From NCBI GenBank assembly GCA_965200955.1, contig OZ241742.1, forward strand, positions 2,108,001 to 2,172,000: a DNA stretch of 64,000 nucleotides. The letters run 5' to 3'. Of the stretch, positions 38,252 to 48,010 are shown one piece after another (position 1 is the first letter of the stretch; every line of letters begins with the position of its first letter). A model generated the notes under the pieces. That model did no database searches. It had not been told where the DNA came from and was given only the letters and a program-made list of their open reading frames with translations. The stretch comes from Bin80 sp026708685. GTDB lineage: Bacteria; Bacteroidota; Rhodothermia; Rhodothermales; Bin80. The position numbers were made by a program, and so were the translations under genes.

Positions 38252-39955
38252 CTAAAATCCAATGGCACGCCCATCATAACTGCGCGAATCAGCGGCTCCA
38301 TAAAGAAGTCTATCACGAATCATTATGGAATGGGCACGTCCCTGTGTACGAATGGCTCCCACCTGATGGCCTTTTGCCTCGTACAGTGCTCTTGTATCAG
38401 GAGAAATTCCCCATGGCTCAAAACGTGTTGAGTTGGGCAGCCATTGATGATGAATGCGGGGCGCTTCAACTGCCTGAGCCATATTCATATCAAAAATTGT
38501 CACATTCAGGATGATCTGCATCACACTGTTAATGATCGTTCGCCCACCAGGGGTTCCAACCACCAGATAGGGCTTGCCATCTTTTGCTACAATGGTTGGG
38601 GTCATGCTGCTGAGCATTCGTTTTTGCGGGGCAATCAGATTAGGATTTGTGCCGATGCGTCCATGGATATTGGTATCCCCAGGAATAGGATTGAAATCTC
38701 CCATTTCATTGTTGAGCAGAAACCCGGTTCCATCAGCAACTATCTGAGAGCCATAGCTGTATTCCAGAGTATAGGTTAGTGAAACAGCATTTCCATCAGC
38801 GTCCACGATAGAAATATGGGTGGTTTCTTCACTTTCTGGGTGTAGGTAGATGTGTCCCAGTTTGGATGGATCACTCGGAGAGGCAGTGTCCTCATCAATG
38901 GAGGCACGCAACTGATCAGCATAGGGTTTGCTTAAGAGCCGATCCACCGGCATGTCGGGATTGAAGTTTGGATCGCCAATATGTTCTGCACGGTCCGCAT
39001 AGGCACGGCGCATGGATTCTGTGAGCAAATGGAGGTATTGGGCAGAATTATGCCCCAAGGATTCCAAATCGTAGGCTTCAAGAATATTCAGCATGGTGAT
39101 CAGTGCAATCCCACCACTACTAGGGGGACGCATGGCGTAAATATCGTGCCCGTGAAACGTTCCATGCACAGGCTGCACTTCTTCAGCTGTATACAATGCA
39201 AGATCCTCCATCGTGATTAAACCACCATGTTGAGCCATAAAATCCGTGAGGAGCCGTGCCGTTTCTCCCTGATAGAACCCATCATGACCTTCATCACGGA
39301 TGCGCATCAAGGAAGCCCCCAGGTCTGGCTGTTTCCAAGTCTCACCGGGTTCATAGACACGCTCGCCATCTTTCAAGAAAGCATGACGAGTGGACATGTA
39401 CAGGGAATCGGATTTTTCGGCGAGTTGTGTAAGAAACGGTTGCATGGCCCTCGTGGAAGGGAAGCCATCCATGGCCAATGCAATGGCTGGATCCACAAGG
39501 TCTTCCCAGTCAGAGACTCCAAGACGCTGATGAGCGAGCCATAAGCCAGCAACGGTTCCAGGAACGCAGACTGAAAGAATTCCCTCATGATTGGCATTAT
39601 CAACGATGGTGCCATCAGGCCCTACAAACATGGTTTCGGTGACTGCCAATGGGGCCTTTTCCCTAAAATTAAAGGCGGTGACATGTCCATCTGCCCCATG
39701 ATAAACTAGAAATCCTCCCCCTCCAATATTTCCTGCCGCAGGGAGGGTGACCGCGAGAGCAAAGGCAGTTGCAACAGCGGCATCAATGGCATTACCGCCA
39801 TTTTTAAGAACCTCAATGCCCACTTCGGAGGCCAGATGATGACTCGTGACCACCATACCACTATCCGCTGTCACGGGGATTCGCCCCGATTGTGCACTCG
39901 TAGGAAGTGTGATAAAAAGGAACGCAGAGAAGGTAATGGATAAATATCGTAACAT
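38252..39955 (-). CDS. ggt: Gamma-glutamyltransferase (gamma-glutamyltranspeptidase)
   Basis: This enzyme hydrolyses or transfers the gamma-glutamyl group of glutathione and related peptides in the periplasm. The 567-residue precursor has a signal peptide (ITFSAFLFITLPTSAQS). Its N-terminal large-subunit domain has VTADSGMVVTSHHLAS and the NGGNAIDAAVA motif. The autocleavage site is ETTHISIVD, whose first Thr (about residue 378) would become the N-terminal nucleophile of the small subunit. The substrate-binding motifs NNEMGDF and GTPGGRTI follow. All key residues are present, so it should self-process. The permease gene follows at once, suggesting joint peptide/glutathione salvage. Confidence 0.95.
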   Translation of the reverse strand: MLRYLSITFSAFLFITLPTSAQSGRIPVTADSGMVVTSHHLASEVGIEVLKNGGNAIDAAVATAFALAVTLPAAGNIGGGGFLVYHGADGHVTAFNFREKAPLAVTETMFVGPDGTIVDNANHEGILSVCVPGTVAGLWLAHQRLGVSDWEDLVDPAIALAMDGFPSTRAMQPFLTQLAEKSDSLYMSTRHAFLKDGERVYEPGETWKQPDLGASLMRIRDEGHDGFYQGETARLLTDFMAQHGGLITMEDLALYTAEEVQPVHGTFHGHDIYAMRPPSSGGIALITMLNILEAYDLESLGHNSAQYLHLLTESMRRAYADRAEHIGDPNFNPDMPVDRLLSKPYADQLRASIDEDTASPSDPSKLGHIYLHPESEETTHISIVDADGNAVSLTYTLEYSYGSQIVADGTGFLLNNEMGDFNPIPGDTNIHGRIGTNPNLIAPQKRMLSSMTPTIVAKDGKPYLVVGTPGGRTIINSVMQIILNVTIFDMNMAQAVEAPRIHHQWLPNSTRFEPWGISPDTRALYEAKGHQVGAIRTQGRAHSIMIRDRLLYGAADSRSYDGRAIGF

Positions 39956-40223
39956 ACGTTTAGGTATTAAGAAACAGAATATTAAGAATGAAACTCCTAA
40001 TCCATGAATGGTTCAGCGTAAGTAGATGGCAGGAGAGCATCCTATCAAAAGCATACGTTTGAACGGCCACCATATTTCAGTAAATGCATTGTTCCAGAGA
40101 ACCATCAGCGAATAATCGGTGATCATGGTGGAATTTTCCAGATGGATGAAGGGTGATGGCTCTTGATGAAAGGCAAATCATATCGATCCATGAACAATGA
40201 ACAGAAGTGTTGCACATCTGCGG

Positions 40224-43200
40224 TTAACGTAGCAGTACGGATGCACGGATCAAGGGAAACTGTGAGAAAGGGGTAAGGTTTGTGGATCGTAGGGTTTCCA
40301 TCCGCATACTGAATCTTGATCCCATTCGGTATTCTGCCCCCACTTGTGATAGTCCACCAGAACCAGGGATCATTCCGATATAGGGGGTCACCGTAGAGCT
40401 GCCCACAGCAAAGCCGTACCCGATACGCGAATCAATGAAGGTGCGCTTCGGTCTTGCTCTGTGTTGGTTGAACCACCTTGCGTCTTCCCATATTTCTTCG
40501 GGGGTTCCCAGCCGCACTCCCGACAGTGATCGCACTTCTACGGACGGTCCAGTCATTCCTCTAGGTGCAAAACTCACCACTGTTCCAATGCCCCATTCAT
40601 TGATATCACTTCCGTGAACAACAAGAATATGCCCATGCCCTTGAACGCGGAGTCCTATGGCGGGAAGAGACAACCGTGCACCCCCACCCATCTCCAGTCC
40701 CGCTCCAGTGTCACCATCTCCACCATCACCGCGCATTCCTGCTTCTACAAATGGTTGCAACATGCCGTTACGATCAAAACTAATTTGATAAGCACCCTCC
40801 ACAGACAACTGGAACCGAGATACGCCAATATCCAGATCTTGAATGCGTTGCAGGTTTTCTTTTAAGGTAGACTGGCCACCCCAGATAGCCCCCTTCGCGG
40901 TCACAGAAAATCCACCTGCAGTCCTGAGAAGGCGAAAATCTGTACCCAGAGCATAGGCGTTCAGAGATGTGCTGGATTCTTCCGAGGGTACATCGGGATC
41001 GGTGACCTCCACATCACCCGCCCCAAGACTAATCATGGCCCAGATGGTGGAATAGGAACTCCATGACCATGAAGCATACGGATTTACAGTAAGCGTATTG
41101 AGCTGGTAGAGACCGTCAATCTGGGTACGCAGTGCACGCTGAGGTGCACCACCATGATGCGTAAAATCAAGATCACCAAAAAATTGAGAGACGGCGACCC
41201 CAACAAGAAACTGATCAAACGACAGATCAACCCCAGCATGGATCCCCGTCAACCCACCGTCATAATCCACCGAGTATAGATCACCGTTGCCCACCAGAGA
41301 TCGATAATCAGCATGGGCCCAAACCGTCAATCGATCTCGAATGGAGGCAGCAAGATTTGCTCCTTGAAGTCGAGATGCAATACGAGATTCCTGAAACAAC
41401 GGATGAGCATGTCTGCCGCGCTGGAATCGCATCATCACGCTGGAAAGATCTTGTGAGAAACGATTCATCGCAGACGAATGATGCGAATGTGATCGTAACC
41501 GGGTCTGGAGAGCACCCACCGAACTGGAAATCATAGCCCGGGTCACATCAGGAAGCAGTCGGGTATTGACATCCTGTATACGTTCGGTTGATTCATCATC
41601 ATCACGAATGATCAGCGTAGTGGTGATTGGCGTTCCCTGGTGGACCGCACTCAGTGTAATGATGGCATCATTTTCGGCAATAGTATTCTCTTGAGGGATA
41701 AGGAAAAAACTGCCTGTTGCTGATTCAGCCCCAGATGCAACGTCAACCGTAAAATCATCTACTGCTTCATAGCCCACCGATCCGCTCTGCGGATTTGAGA
41801 TCGAAATCTCCAGAGATTGAGGACTCGCATAGCGGGAATCACCAATCACCGAGGCAGTAATGGTTACTTCTGTTGCCCCATCACCTTCAAAAATGACCGA
41901 TGGCTGAACATCAATGACAAATCCAGTCGGCGTATCATCATCATCCTCAATGGAGATTTCTGTAGTCGCACCAATGGTACCATCACTGGCGGTGATCGTG
42001 AGCACTTCATGGTTCTCATCCAAACGGTTATTGATGGGAGTGATGAAGAAGGCTGCTGTTGCAGATGCCTTTTCTGCAGGGAGCGTGAGGGCAGGAATGG
42101 ACGAAAGGTCATATCCAACCGTGTTAGACAAGCCGCTCGCTGTAATGGTCAGGTTGAACAGTTTGTCCTGAGCATAAACTTGGTTGCCCTGAACCTGTGC
42201 GGTGATCAGCACCTCGGTGCGTCCTGCATTTTCAGGTACTGTGCCCGGTTGGACCGTAAGTATAATGCCAGTGGGAGGGTCATCATCGTCCACCAGAGTG
42301 AGGGTCGCCGGCTGTGAGACGAGTGGATGGGTACTGGAGAAGGTAATGATTTCATTGGTTTCATCCACCCGATCGTCTTCAATCTCTAGTGTGAGGGTTC
42401 TCTGACTGGTAGATGTCTGAGCATCAATGGTGATCGTGAACTCTGGGATCGGCGTAAAATCAACAGAGGACTCCTCTGCAGTCCCCTGGGCCGTTATGGT
42501 AATAACCTGATCTTCACTAAACGTAGTTTCTCCCAAAATGGTGGCAGTAACGGTGACTATGGGAGATACAGATGACTCGGATAGAGTCATAGGTTCAACG
42601 CTCAGAGCGATTTGAGAGGGTGGTTGGTCATCATTTTTCAAAGTGATCTTGGTATCGGTGACAAGCGGGTTCTCACTGGAGATGGTGATAGTGGCATCGG
42701 GCTGATGAATGCTGTTGTTCTGTGGAACAAGTTCAAAGGTTGTACTTCCCTGAAGGGAGTCAGCGGCAATGGTGAGAACCACTCCAGTCACTGGAAGGAA
42801 ACTGACAGATCTGGGGGTATCGTCAGCAAGGATTTGTAGTGGAATAGCCAGATCGGTGGGGAACCGAGAATTTCCTTCAATGATTGCGTTCACCGTAATC
42901 TTTGTCGGTCCACCGTCTTCAGGAATTGAGTTTGGGGTTGCAACGAGAAGGATTTTTTGAGGCTCTGGATCATCATTGATCAGCCGTACTATCGCTGGCC
43001 CCACCAGTAAATCATCAGGATTTGTAATTACAAGGATCTCATCTCTTTCAAAATTATGATCGTTCAGTGGAGTCAGAGTGAAGGTGGTAGTAGCCTCTAA
43101 ATCCCCTGCTTTGAAATCAAGGGATACCCCTGAGACAGGCTGAAAATCAACGGCATCGGGGCCCTCGCTTCCCTGAATCAAAAGGGACACGTTCTGCTGA

Positions 43201-45992
43201 CTAGGGAAAGCAATGTCATTGTCGATTTTTCCATTGACTGTGATGACGGTAGGACCGTCATCTTCAATGACGGTTGTCGGCGTGACGGTGAGCTGAATTT
43301 GACCAGGCTGGTCATCATCGGCAAGTGTGACGGTGGGGTTACGGTTCACCAGAGGATGGTTGACTACAAGGGTCAGGATTTCATCCACTTCCACTTCAAG
43401 ATCATTTTCGGGAGTGACGGTAAAGGAAGTTGTACTGGAATTCTCACCAGCGTCAATCGTGAGGGAAATCTCTGAGATCGGTTCAAAGTCAACGGCATTG
43501 TCGTTACCACTGGCCTGGACCGACATTGAAAACACCAAATCCTCAGTGGATGTGACTTCGTTGGCAATGGTGGCAGTGACCGTAATGGACTGTGGGCCTT
43601 GATCCTCATGGATCACCAAAGGATCTACACTTAATTCAACTTCCTCCAACGGGTCATCATCTTCAATAATGACGGTCGTGCTGGAGAACACCGAAGGATC
43701 GCTACTCTCAATGGTCACCACCTCATCAATTTCATTGCGATTGTCATTTTCTGGAGTGAGATCAAAGGTGGTGGATGCACTTGATTGGGAAGCGGCAATC
43801 GTAACGCTAAAATCAGCGACGGGAGCAAAGCCAACGGCATTCGGTTTTCCTGATCCAGAGATGCTCAGAGGGATCGTCAGATCCTCGGTGAGAGACTGGG
43901 CCCCTAACAGGGTTGCCGTGATGGTAATGGGAGTCGTCTCGTTGTCTTCAGCAATCAAGCTCGGGTCTGAACTGAGCATAATACGTGCAAAGCCCTCTGC
44001 ATCATCGTCAAGTAATTGGATGTCCGCGGAGCCAGTCACCAAAGGATCTGTACTGGATAACGTGATCAATTCATGCCCAGTAACGACATTATCATTGATG
44101 GGCGTGATGACAAAGGTATCCGTAGAGGTTCTAGTGCGTGGATCAAAAACCAGAGTAAAGCTGGATACCGAAGAGAATTCAACCACATCGGAGCGTCCAG
44201 ATCCTGTTACATCAATCGTAATGGTGGTGGATTCAGTGAAGACGGAGGAGGTTCCGAGCGTAGCGGTCACACTCACAGAGGTGGCACCATCGTCTTCTGC
44301 AATCGTGGATGGTGTCACTTGAAGACTGATATTTCCAGGGGCACCATCATTGTCTATGATCTCAATTGAGGCAGCATTCGTGACCAAGTCACTGCTGCTG
44401 GTAATGGAAACTTCTTCGTTGTCTTCATCTTCAGCATCGTCAATGGGAGTCAGCGAAAAGCTGACTGTCCCAGTGGAGGCCCCCCCAGTGATGGTAAGAT
44501 TCGTTGAAGAGACGGATGTAAAGTCTACCGCTGAGGCAACGCCTGATCCCTGAATGGCTAGAGGAATGATCCGGTCACCCTGATAGACAATATTCGTACT
44601 GAGGGTTCCGGTAATCGTGATATTGGTGGCACCGTCTGCTTCGTTGATCGTTGGTGGGGCGGCCGTGAGGGCAATCGTCGGGGTTTCATCATCATCAATA
44701 AAGTTAATGACATGGTTGCCAGTTAGTAGACTGGACGAACTGTTGATGGTAATGGTTCGGCCTTCTTCATCAATCAGATTTTGAATCGGAGTGATCGTAA
44801 TCGTGACAGGGTCACTCTGGGACGTTTCAGCTGGAAGCGTAATATTGAAGGTTTCAATGGGCTCAAAACCGGGTACACTTGGGGTTCCCGTTTGGGTTAC
44901 CGTAACGGGGATAACCTGATCGGTCGCATAGGTTGTAACGGGGAACGCAGAGACTTGTAAATAGACTCCGACCTCCTCTGGACCTAAATCTTCAAAAACA
45001 ACCGATGTACCAGACGTTAGATTAATTCCTCTTGGAGGCACGTCGTCATCATCCAAATCAATGTTGATGCTGTTGGTAATACTGAGCAGTGAACTGGTGC
45101 TTGACACCGTGATCACTTCGGTGTCCTCATCCACCGAGTCGTTGATGGGTGTTAGGGTAAAGCTGCCTGTTGCAGTACGTTCGCCAGCACCAACGACAAT
45201 CGTAAAATTGGAAACAGGTTCAAAATCAACGGCTGCTGGTGCAAGCGTTCCCCTCACAGTAAATGGAATGCTCTGAGGTTCACCGTAGGTGGAGCCTGTA
45301 TTCACGGTCAAGGTGATAGTGACGACTGGAGGTGGATCATTTTCATTTACTATGGTGGGAGTGACCTCGAAAAATATTCCCCGAGGTAGGGGATCGTCAT
45401 CAATGATCGTAAAGGTGGGTGGTGTACCCGTGACCAAACTACTTGATGATGAGATGGTCAACGTTTCATCCGTCTCATCTACGGTATCATCAACAGGAGT
45501 CACGGTAAACGTTGCTGTTCCCCTTCTTTCGTTTGCTACAACGGTAATATTGAAATTCGCTATAGGGGCATAATCAACAGCAGAGGCTGTTCCTGACCCG
45601 GTGACGGTAATGGGAATGGTTTGTGCTGTAGTGAAGGGGGACTGACCCAGAGGAATTTCTGCAGATACAACGACATCCTGGGTGAAGGATTCAAATTGAC
45701 TGTCCCGGTTGATGGAAAGAACAAAACTCTGTCGTTGGATGGATGCGTTTTCTTCAGAGACAATGGTCGTTACAGGATCCTGGGTCGCATCTCCATCACT
45801 GATAGAGGAGAATTGCTGATGTATAGAATGAACAGGCGATGAAGTTGGTGGTAGGGTAATGCCAGAGTTAGATGTCAGCATTGCTTGAGCAGTGGACAAA
45901 CCTGAGAGGAAGAACAGAGAAAAGCAGATAACCTGAATATAAAGTCTACAGCGTAGACGTATTACAGCAGGAATGTGTTCAAACTTCATCAT
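40224..45992 (-). CDS. Giant calx-beta-like repeat autotransporter/adhesin, third and divergent type
   Basis: From ATG 45992 the protein has 1,922 residues. A signal peptide (VICFSLFFLSGLSTAQA) is followed by about twelve tandem repeats of roughly 110 residues. Each shows a TPxTVxEDDGPTxITVTAT opening, a GSGxxxAVDFxPVSxF turn, TFTLTPxND, and an ITISSSxPLV...DDD end, a different consensus from the two tandem genes at 5.6-22 kb. From about residue 1,540 a linker rich in Arg/His (RLRSHSHHSSAMNRF) leads to an outer-membrane beta-barrel (LTVWAHADYRSL...). It ends VLLR rather than in Phe/Tyr, which is unusual for BAM substrates. The barrel does share the GDGDTGAGLEMGGGARL block with the other two. 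Surface display and adhesion are inferred. Confidence 0.82.
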   Translation of the reverse strand: MMKFEHIPAVIRLRCRLYIQVICFSLFFLSGLSTAQAMLTSNSGITLPPTSSPVHSIHQQFSSISDGDATQDPVTTIVSEENASIQRQSFVLSINRDSQFESFTQDVVVSAEIPLGQSPFTTAQTIPITVTGSGTASAVDYAPIANFNITVVANERRGTATFTVTPVDDTVDETDETLTISSSSSLVTGTPPTFTIIDDDPLPRGIFFEVTPTIVNENDPPPVVTITLTVNTGSTYGEPQSIPFTVRGTLAPAAVDFEPVSNFTIVVGAGERTATGSFTLTPINDSVDEDTEVITVSSTSSLLSITNSINIDLDDDDVPPRGINLTSGTSVVFEDLGPEEVGVYLQVSAFPVTTYATDQVIPVTVTQTGTPSVPGFEPIETFNITLPAETSQSDPVTITITPIQNLIDEEGRTITINSSSSLLTGNHVINFIDDDETPTIALTAAPPTINEADGATNITITGTLSTNIVYQGDRIIPLAIQGSGVASAVDFTSVSSTNLTITGGASTGTVSFSLTPIDDAEDEDNEEVSITSSSDLVTNAASIEIIDNDGAPGNISLQVTPSTIAEDDGATSVSVTATLGTSSVFTESTTITIDVTGSGRSDVVEFSSVSSFTLVFDPRTRTSTDTFVITPINDNVVTGHELITLSSTDPLVTGSADIQLLDDDAEGFARIMLSSDPSLIAEDNETTPITITATLLGAQSLTEDLTIPLSISGSGKPNAVGFAPVADFSVTIAASQSSASTTFDLTPENDNRNEIDEVVTIESSDPSVFSSTTVIIEDDDPLEEVELSVDPLVIHEDQGPQSITVTATIANEVTSTEDLVFSMSVQASGNDNAVDFEPISEISLTIDAGENSSTTSFTVTPENDLEVEVDEILTLVVNHPLVNRNPTVTLADDDQPGQIQLTVTPTTVIEDDGPTVITVNGKIDNDIAFPSQQNVSLLIQGSEGPDAVDFQPVSGVSLDFKAGDLEATTTFTLTPLNDHNFERDEILVITNPDDLLVGPAIVRLINDDPEPQKILLVATPNSIPEDGGPTKITVNAIIEGNSRFPTDLAIPLQILADDTPRSVSFLPVTGVVLTIAADSLQGSTTFELVPQNNSIHQPDATITISSENPLVTDTKITLKNDDQPPSQIALSVEPMTLSESSVSPIVTVTATILGETTFSEDQVITITAQGTAEESSVDFTPIPEFTITIDAQTSTSQRTLTLEIEDDRVDETNEIITFSSTHPLVSQPATLTLVDDDDPPTGIILTVQPGTVPENAGRTEVLITAQVQGNQVYAQDKLFNLTITASGLSNTVGYDLSSIPALTLPAEKASATAAFFITPINNRLDENHEVLTITASDGTIGATTEISIEDDDDTPTGFVIDVQPSVIFEGDGATEVTITASVIGDSRYASPQSLEISISNPQSGSVGYEAVDDFTVDVASGAESATGSFFLIPQENTIAENDAIITLSAVHQGTPITTTLIIRDDDESTERIQDVNTRLLPDVTRAMISSSVGALQTRLRSHSHHSSAMNRFSQDLSSVMMRFQRGRHAHPLFQESRIASRLQGANLAASIRDRLTVWAHADYRSLVGNGDLYSVDYDGGLTGIHAGVDLSFDQFLVGVAVSQFFGDLDFTHHGGAPQRALRTQIDGLYQLNTLTVNPYASWSWSSYSTIWAMISLGAGDVEVTDPDVPSEESSTSLNAYALGTDFRLLRTAGGFSVTAKGAIWGGQSTLKENLQRIQDLDIGVSRFQLSVEGAYQISFDRNGMLQPFVEAGMRGDGGDGDTGAGLEMGGGARLSLPAIGLRVQGHGHILVVHGSDINEWGIGTVVSFAPRGMTGPSVEVRSLSGVRLGTPEEIWEDARWFNQHRARPKRTFIDSRIGYGFAVGSSTVTPYIGMIPGSGGLSQVGAEYRMGSRFSMRMETLRSTNLTPFSQFPLIRASVLLR

Positions 45993-46295
45993 CAATAGGG
46001 ACTCATATACTGATCAGAGGGTTGTGGAGCTACAGATTGAATGAGATGAATGACGGTCCAACAAGAGCGATGAACCGGTCATGGATGCATCTGTGATACC
46101 GAATGATGGATTGTTCGCCTTCAAAGAAGGATGGTATGTGTGAATTCAAAAAGAAGTCAGTACCAATGGATGGAACAGCCAACAAATGGAAATCACTTTA
46201 TGAAAAAGAAAACCCACGGTTGTAAGACAATGACGGCGTAATGTTTATATTTGGCACATGGATTGAATGAAGATACCACGATCACGTGGGTAGGC
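45993..46295. other. Spacer between ypdA and the third giant gene
   Basis: About 300 bases containing the start region of the giant gene and the hairpin following ypdA. I see no gene. Confidence 0.5.
46274..46292 (-). terminator. Hairpin just downstream of ypdA
   Basis: Reading the minus strand, TACCCACG and CGTGGTA surround a TGAT loop (one bulge) 3 bases after the ypdA stop, followed by TCTTCATTC. It is placed correctly to end the five-gene truA-ypdA transcript, but the T-run is interrupted. Confidence 0.4.
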
Positions 46296-47300
46296 TTATT
46301 CTTGGGTTTTCCAATAGCGGTCGGCCAGATTCATTGCTTCTACGGTTCCATCAGAGATATGGCGCATGATCTGTTGAGCATGAAAGCGGCCATTTTCGAT
46401 GAACCACCGACTCGTTCGCAGTCCACCGCAAACCGTGCCCGCCATGTAGATTCCAGGGCGATTGGTTTCAAAGGTTTCACCGTGATGAACGGGAGTTCGC
46501 AAGTCATCATCCTGTATATCAATGCCTAACTGTTTCAGGAAAGAATAATCGGGGCGATACCCCGTCATGGCAATGACAAAATCATTTTCTATAACGAATT
46601 CACCCTCAGGACCATCCAGGCTCAGGTGATCCGGTTGGATTGAAATAACCCGCGTCTTAAAATGTACATCAATGCTGCCTTCCTTGATCCGATTCTGAAG
46701 GTCTGGCAGGATCCAGTACTTAATTTTTTCGGATAAACGGTCTCCGCGGTGAATCAGAGTGACTTTTGCTCCATAGTGGTGACATTCCAGTGCAGCTTTT
46801 GCAGCAGAATTCTTTGCGCCGATGACGGCGACTCGTTGTCCAGTGTAGCTGTAGGGTTCTCGGTAGTAATGGGTCACTTTTGATAGATCTTCCCCTGGTA
46901 TATTGAGCCGGTTCGGGATATCAAAAAACCCGGTCGAGATGATGACTTTTCGGCAGCAATGTTCACCTTTGTTGGTGACCACCGTAAAGTGTTGATCGGA
47001 TCCATCCACATGCTTGACCCGCTCATATAAACGAAGATCCAACGACTCAACCGCGGCAACTCTGCGGTAGTATTTCAGTGCTTCGGGGCGGGTGGGTTTA
47101 GCATTTAGAGTAGGGAAGGGGTGTCCGCCGATTTCCAGAAGTTCAGCCGTGGAAAAGAACTCCATATGGGTAGGATACCCGACCAGAGAATTAACAAGGG
47201 TTCCTTTGTCAAGGATGAGAGCACTCAGATCATTTCGGGCGGCTTCAATGCCGCATGCCAGCCCAACAGGACCAGCCCCAATGATGACAACGTCTTTCAT
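46296..47300 (-). CDS. ypdA: YpdA-family NAD(P)-dependent oxidoreductase (putative bacillithiol disulfide reductase)
   Basis: The 334-residue flavoprotein has a FAD-binding GAGPVGLACG at residues 8-17, a YPTHMEFFST stretch typical of YpdA, an NAD(P)-binding AVIGAKNSAAKAALE (about 165-180) and a C-terminal TGYRPDYSFL...GIYMAGTVCGG FAD site. YpdA enzymes reduce oxidised bacillithiol, the low-molecular-weight thiol used instead of glutathione in Bacillota, Deinococcota and Bacteroidota. The ATG at 47300 is chosen because the Rossmann motif begins right after it; an upstream frame from 47417 lies inside tadA. It is the last gene of the truA-to-ypdA operon, 1 base after the tadA stop. Confidence 0.88.
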   Translation of the reverse strand: MKDVVIIGAGPVGLACGIEAARNDLSALILDKGTLVNSLVGYPTHMEFFSTAELLEIGGHPFPTLNAKPTRPEALKYYRRVAAVESLDLRLYERVKHVDGSDQHFTVVTNKGEHCCRKVIISTGFFDIPNRLNIPGEDLSKVTHYYREPYSYTGQRVAVIGAKNSAAKAALECHHYGAKVTLIHRGDRLSEKIKYWILPDLQNRIKEGSIDVHFKTRVISIQPDHLSLDGPEGEFVIENDFVIAMTGYRPDYSFLKQLGIDIQDDDLRTPVHHGETFETNRPGIYMAGTVCGGLRTSRWFIENGRFHAQQIMRHISDGTVEAMNLADRYWKTQE

Positions 47301-47301
47301 G

Positions 47302-47811
47302 TCAGGCACTGATAAGAGATTTATCAGTTGATGCGGCAGGCATTTTTCTGCGTTGCTTAAAAAAATCACGGAGGAGCGTCTCAGACTGTTGGGCTTCCAC
47401 GCCACTGACGACATCAATCTGGTGATTCAGGCGCTGATCATGAGTGATGCTATAGAGCGATGATGCACTTCCAGCTTTACTATCAAAAGCTCCGAAGCAT
47501 AAACGATCAATACGTGCATTGACCATCGCTCCAGCACACATGGGGCATGGTTCCAGAGTGACATAGAGGGTACAACCTGTCAGGAATTTTGATTCAAGGG
47601 TTTGACAGGCAGCGGTGATAGCAATCATTTCGGCATGAGCAGTCGGATCCTGAAGAGATTCCACGAGATTGTGACCTCGGCCGATGATGTGACGGTCACG
47701 CACTACGACTGCACCAACTGGAACCTCTCCTTTCTCTAAAGCCATTTGAGCTTGATGCAGAGCGGACTGCATAAAGCGTCGATCCGGTTCAAGCAGTTGC
47801 GACAGGGCCAT
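47302..47811 (-). CDS. tadA: tRNA-specific adenosine-34 deaminase
   Basis: TadA converts adenosine to inosine at the wobble position of tRNA-Arg(ACG). The 169-residue protein contains the zinc-deaminase motifs: HAEM with the catalytic Glu, and EPCPMCAGAM with the two zinc Cys. It has PVGAVVVRD before these and the RLCFGAFDSKAGSASSLY block that distinguishes TadA from other cytidine/guanine deaminases. ATG 47811 is preferred over the TTG at 47820. The downstream tail (QRRKMPAAS) is short and basic. It sits in a minus-strand operon 5 bases after a 59-residue membrane protein. Confidence 0.95.
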   Translation of the reverse strand: MALSQLLEPDRRFMQSALHQAQMALEKGEVPVGAVVVRDRHIIGRGHNLVESLQDPTAHAEMIAITAACQTLESKFLTGCTLYVTLEPCPMCAGAMVNARIDRLCFGAFDSKAGSASSLYSITHDQRLNHQIDVVSGVEAQQSETLLRDFFKQRRKMPAASTDKSLISA

Positions 47812-47816
47812 ACCAA

Positions 47817-47996
47817 TCAAGTACGACGGGATGCAATGAACCGAAGGATAAAACCAACGCCGAACAGAATGATCAAAAGTGGAATGGCCGTTTTGGCAAG
47901 CCCTGCAACCAATCCTATAATGACATCAAGGAGTAGGATCACTGCAACAGCAACAATCGCAATGATGATCCAATTGATCAGCTGAGTAAGCTTCAT
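47817..47996 (-). CDS. Small hydrophobic membrane protein of 59 residues
   Basis: A short gene fits exactly between the Kelch lipoprotein and tadA: ATG at 47996, stop at 47817. It encodes two membrane helices (IIIAIVAVAVILLLDVIIGLV and AIPLLIILFGVGFIL) linked by AGLAKT, and a basic end (RFIASRRT). Spacings of 14 and 5 bases to its neighbours and a clean reading frame support a real gene in the operon. No family is recognised; two-helix proteins of this size often act as membrane regulators or assembly factors. Confidence 0.65.
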   Translation of the reverse strand: MKLTQLINWIIIAIVAVAVILLLDVIIGLVAGLAKTAIPLLIILFGVGFILRFIASRRT

Positions 47997-48010
47997 TTGG
48001 TCGGTCTGGT

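Noticed and set aside
43669..44322. 217-codon plus-strand frame opposite the third giant gene
   Set aside because: Antisense to the repeats and Ser/Val-rich as expected from the complement of repeat DNA.
5602..45995. Possible CRISPR arrays in the repetitive giant genes
   Set aside because: The repeats are protein-coding, about 300 bases long and diverged; there are no short identical direct repeats with unique spacers and no cas genes.
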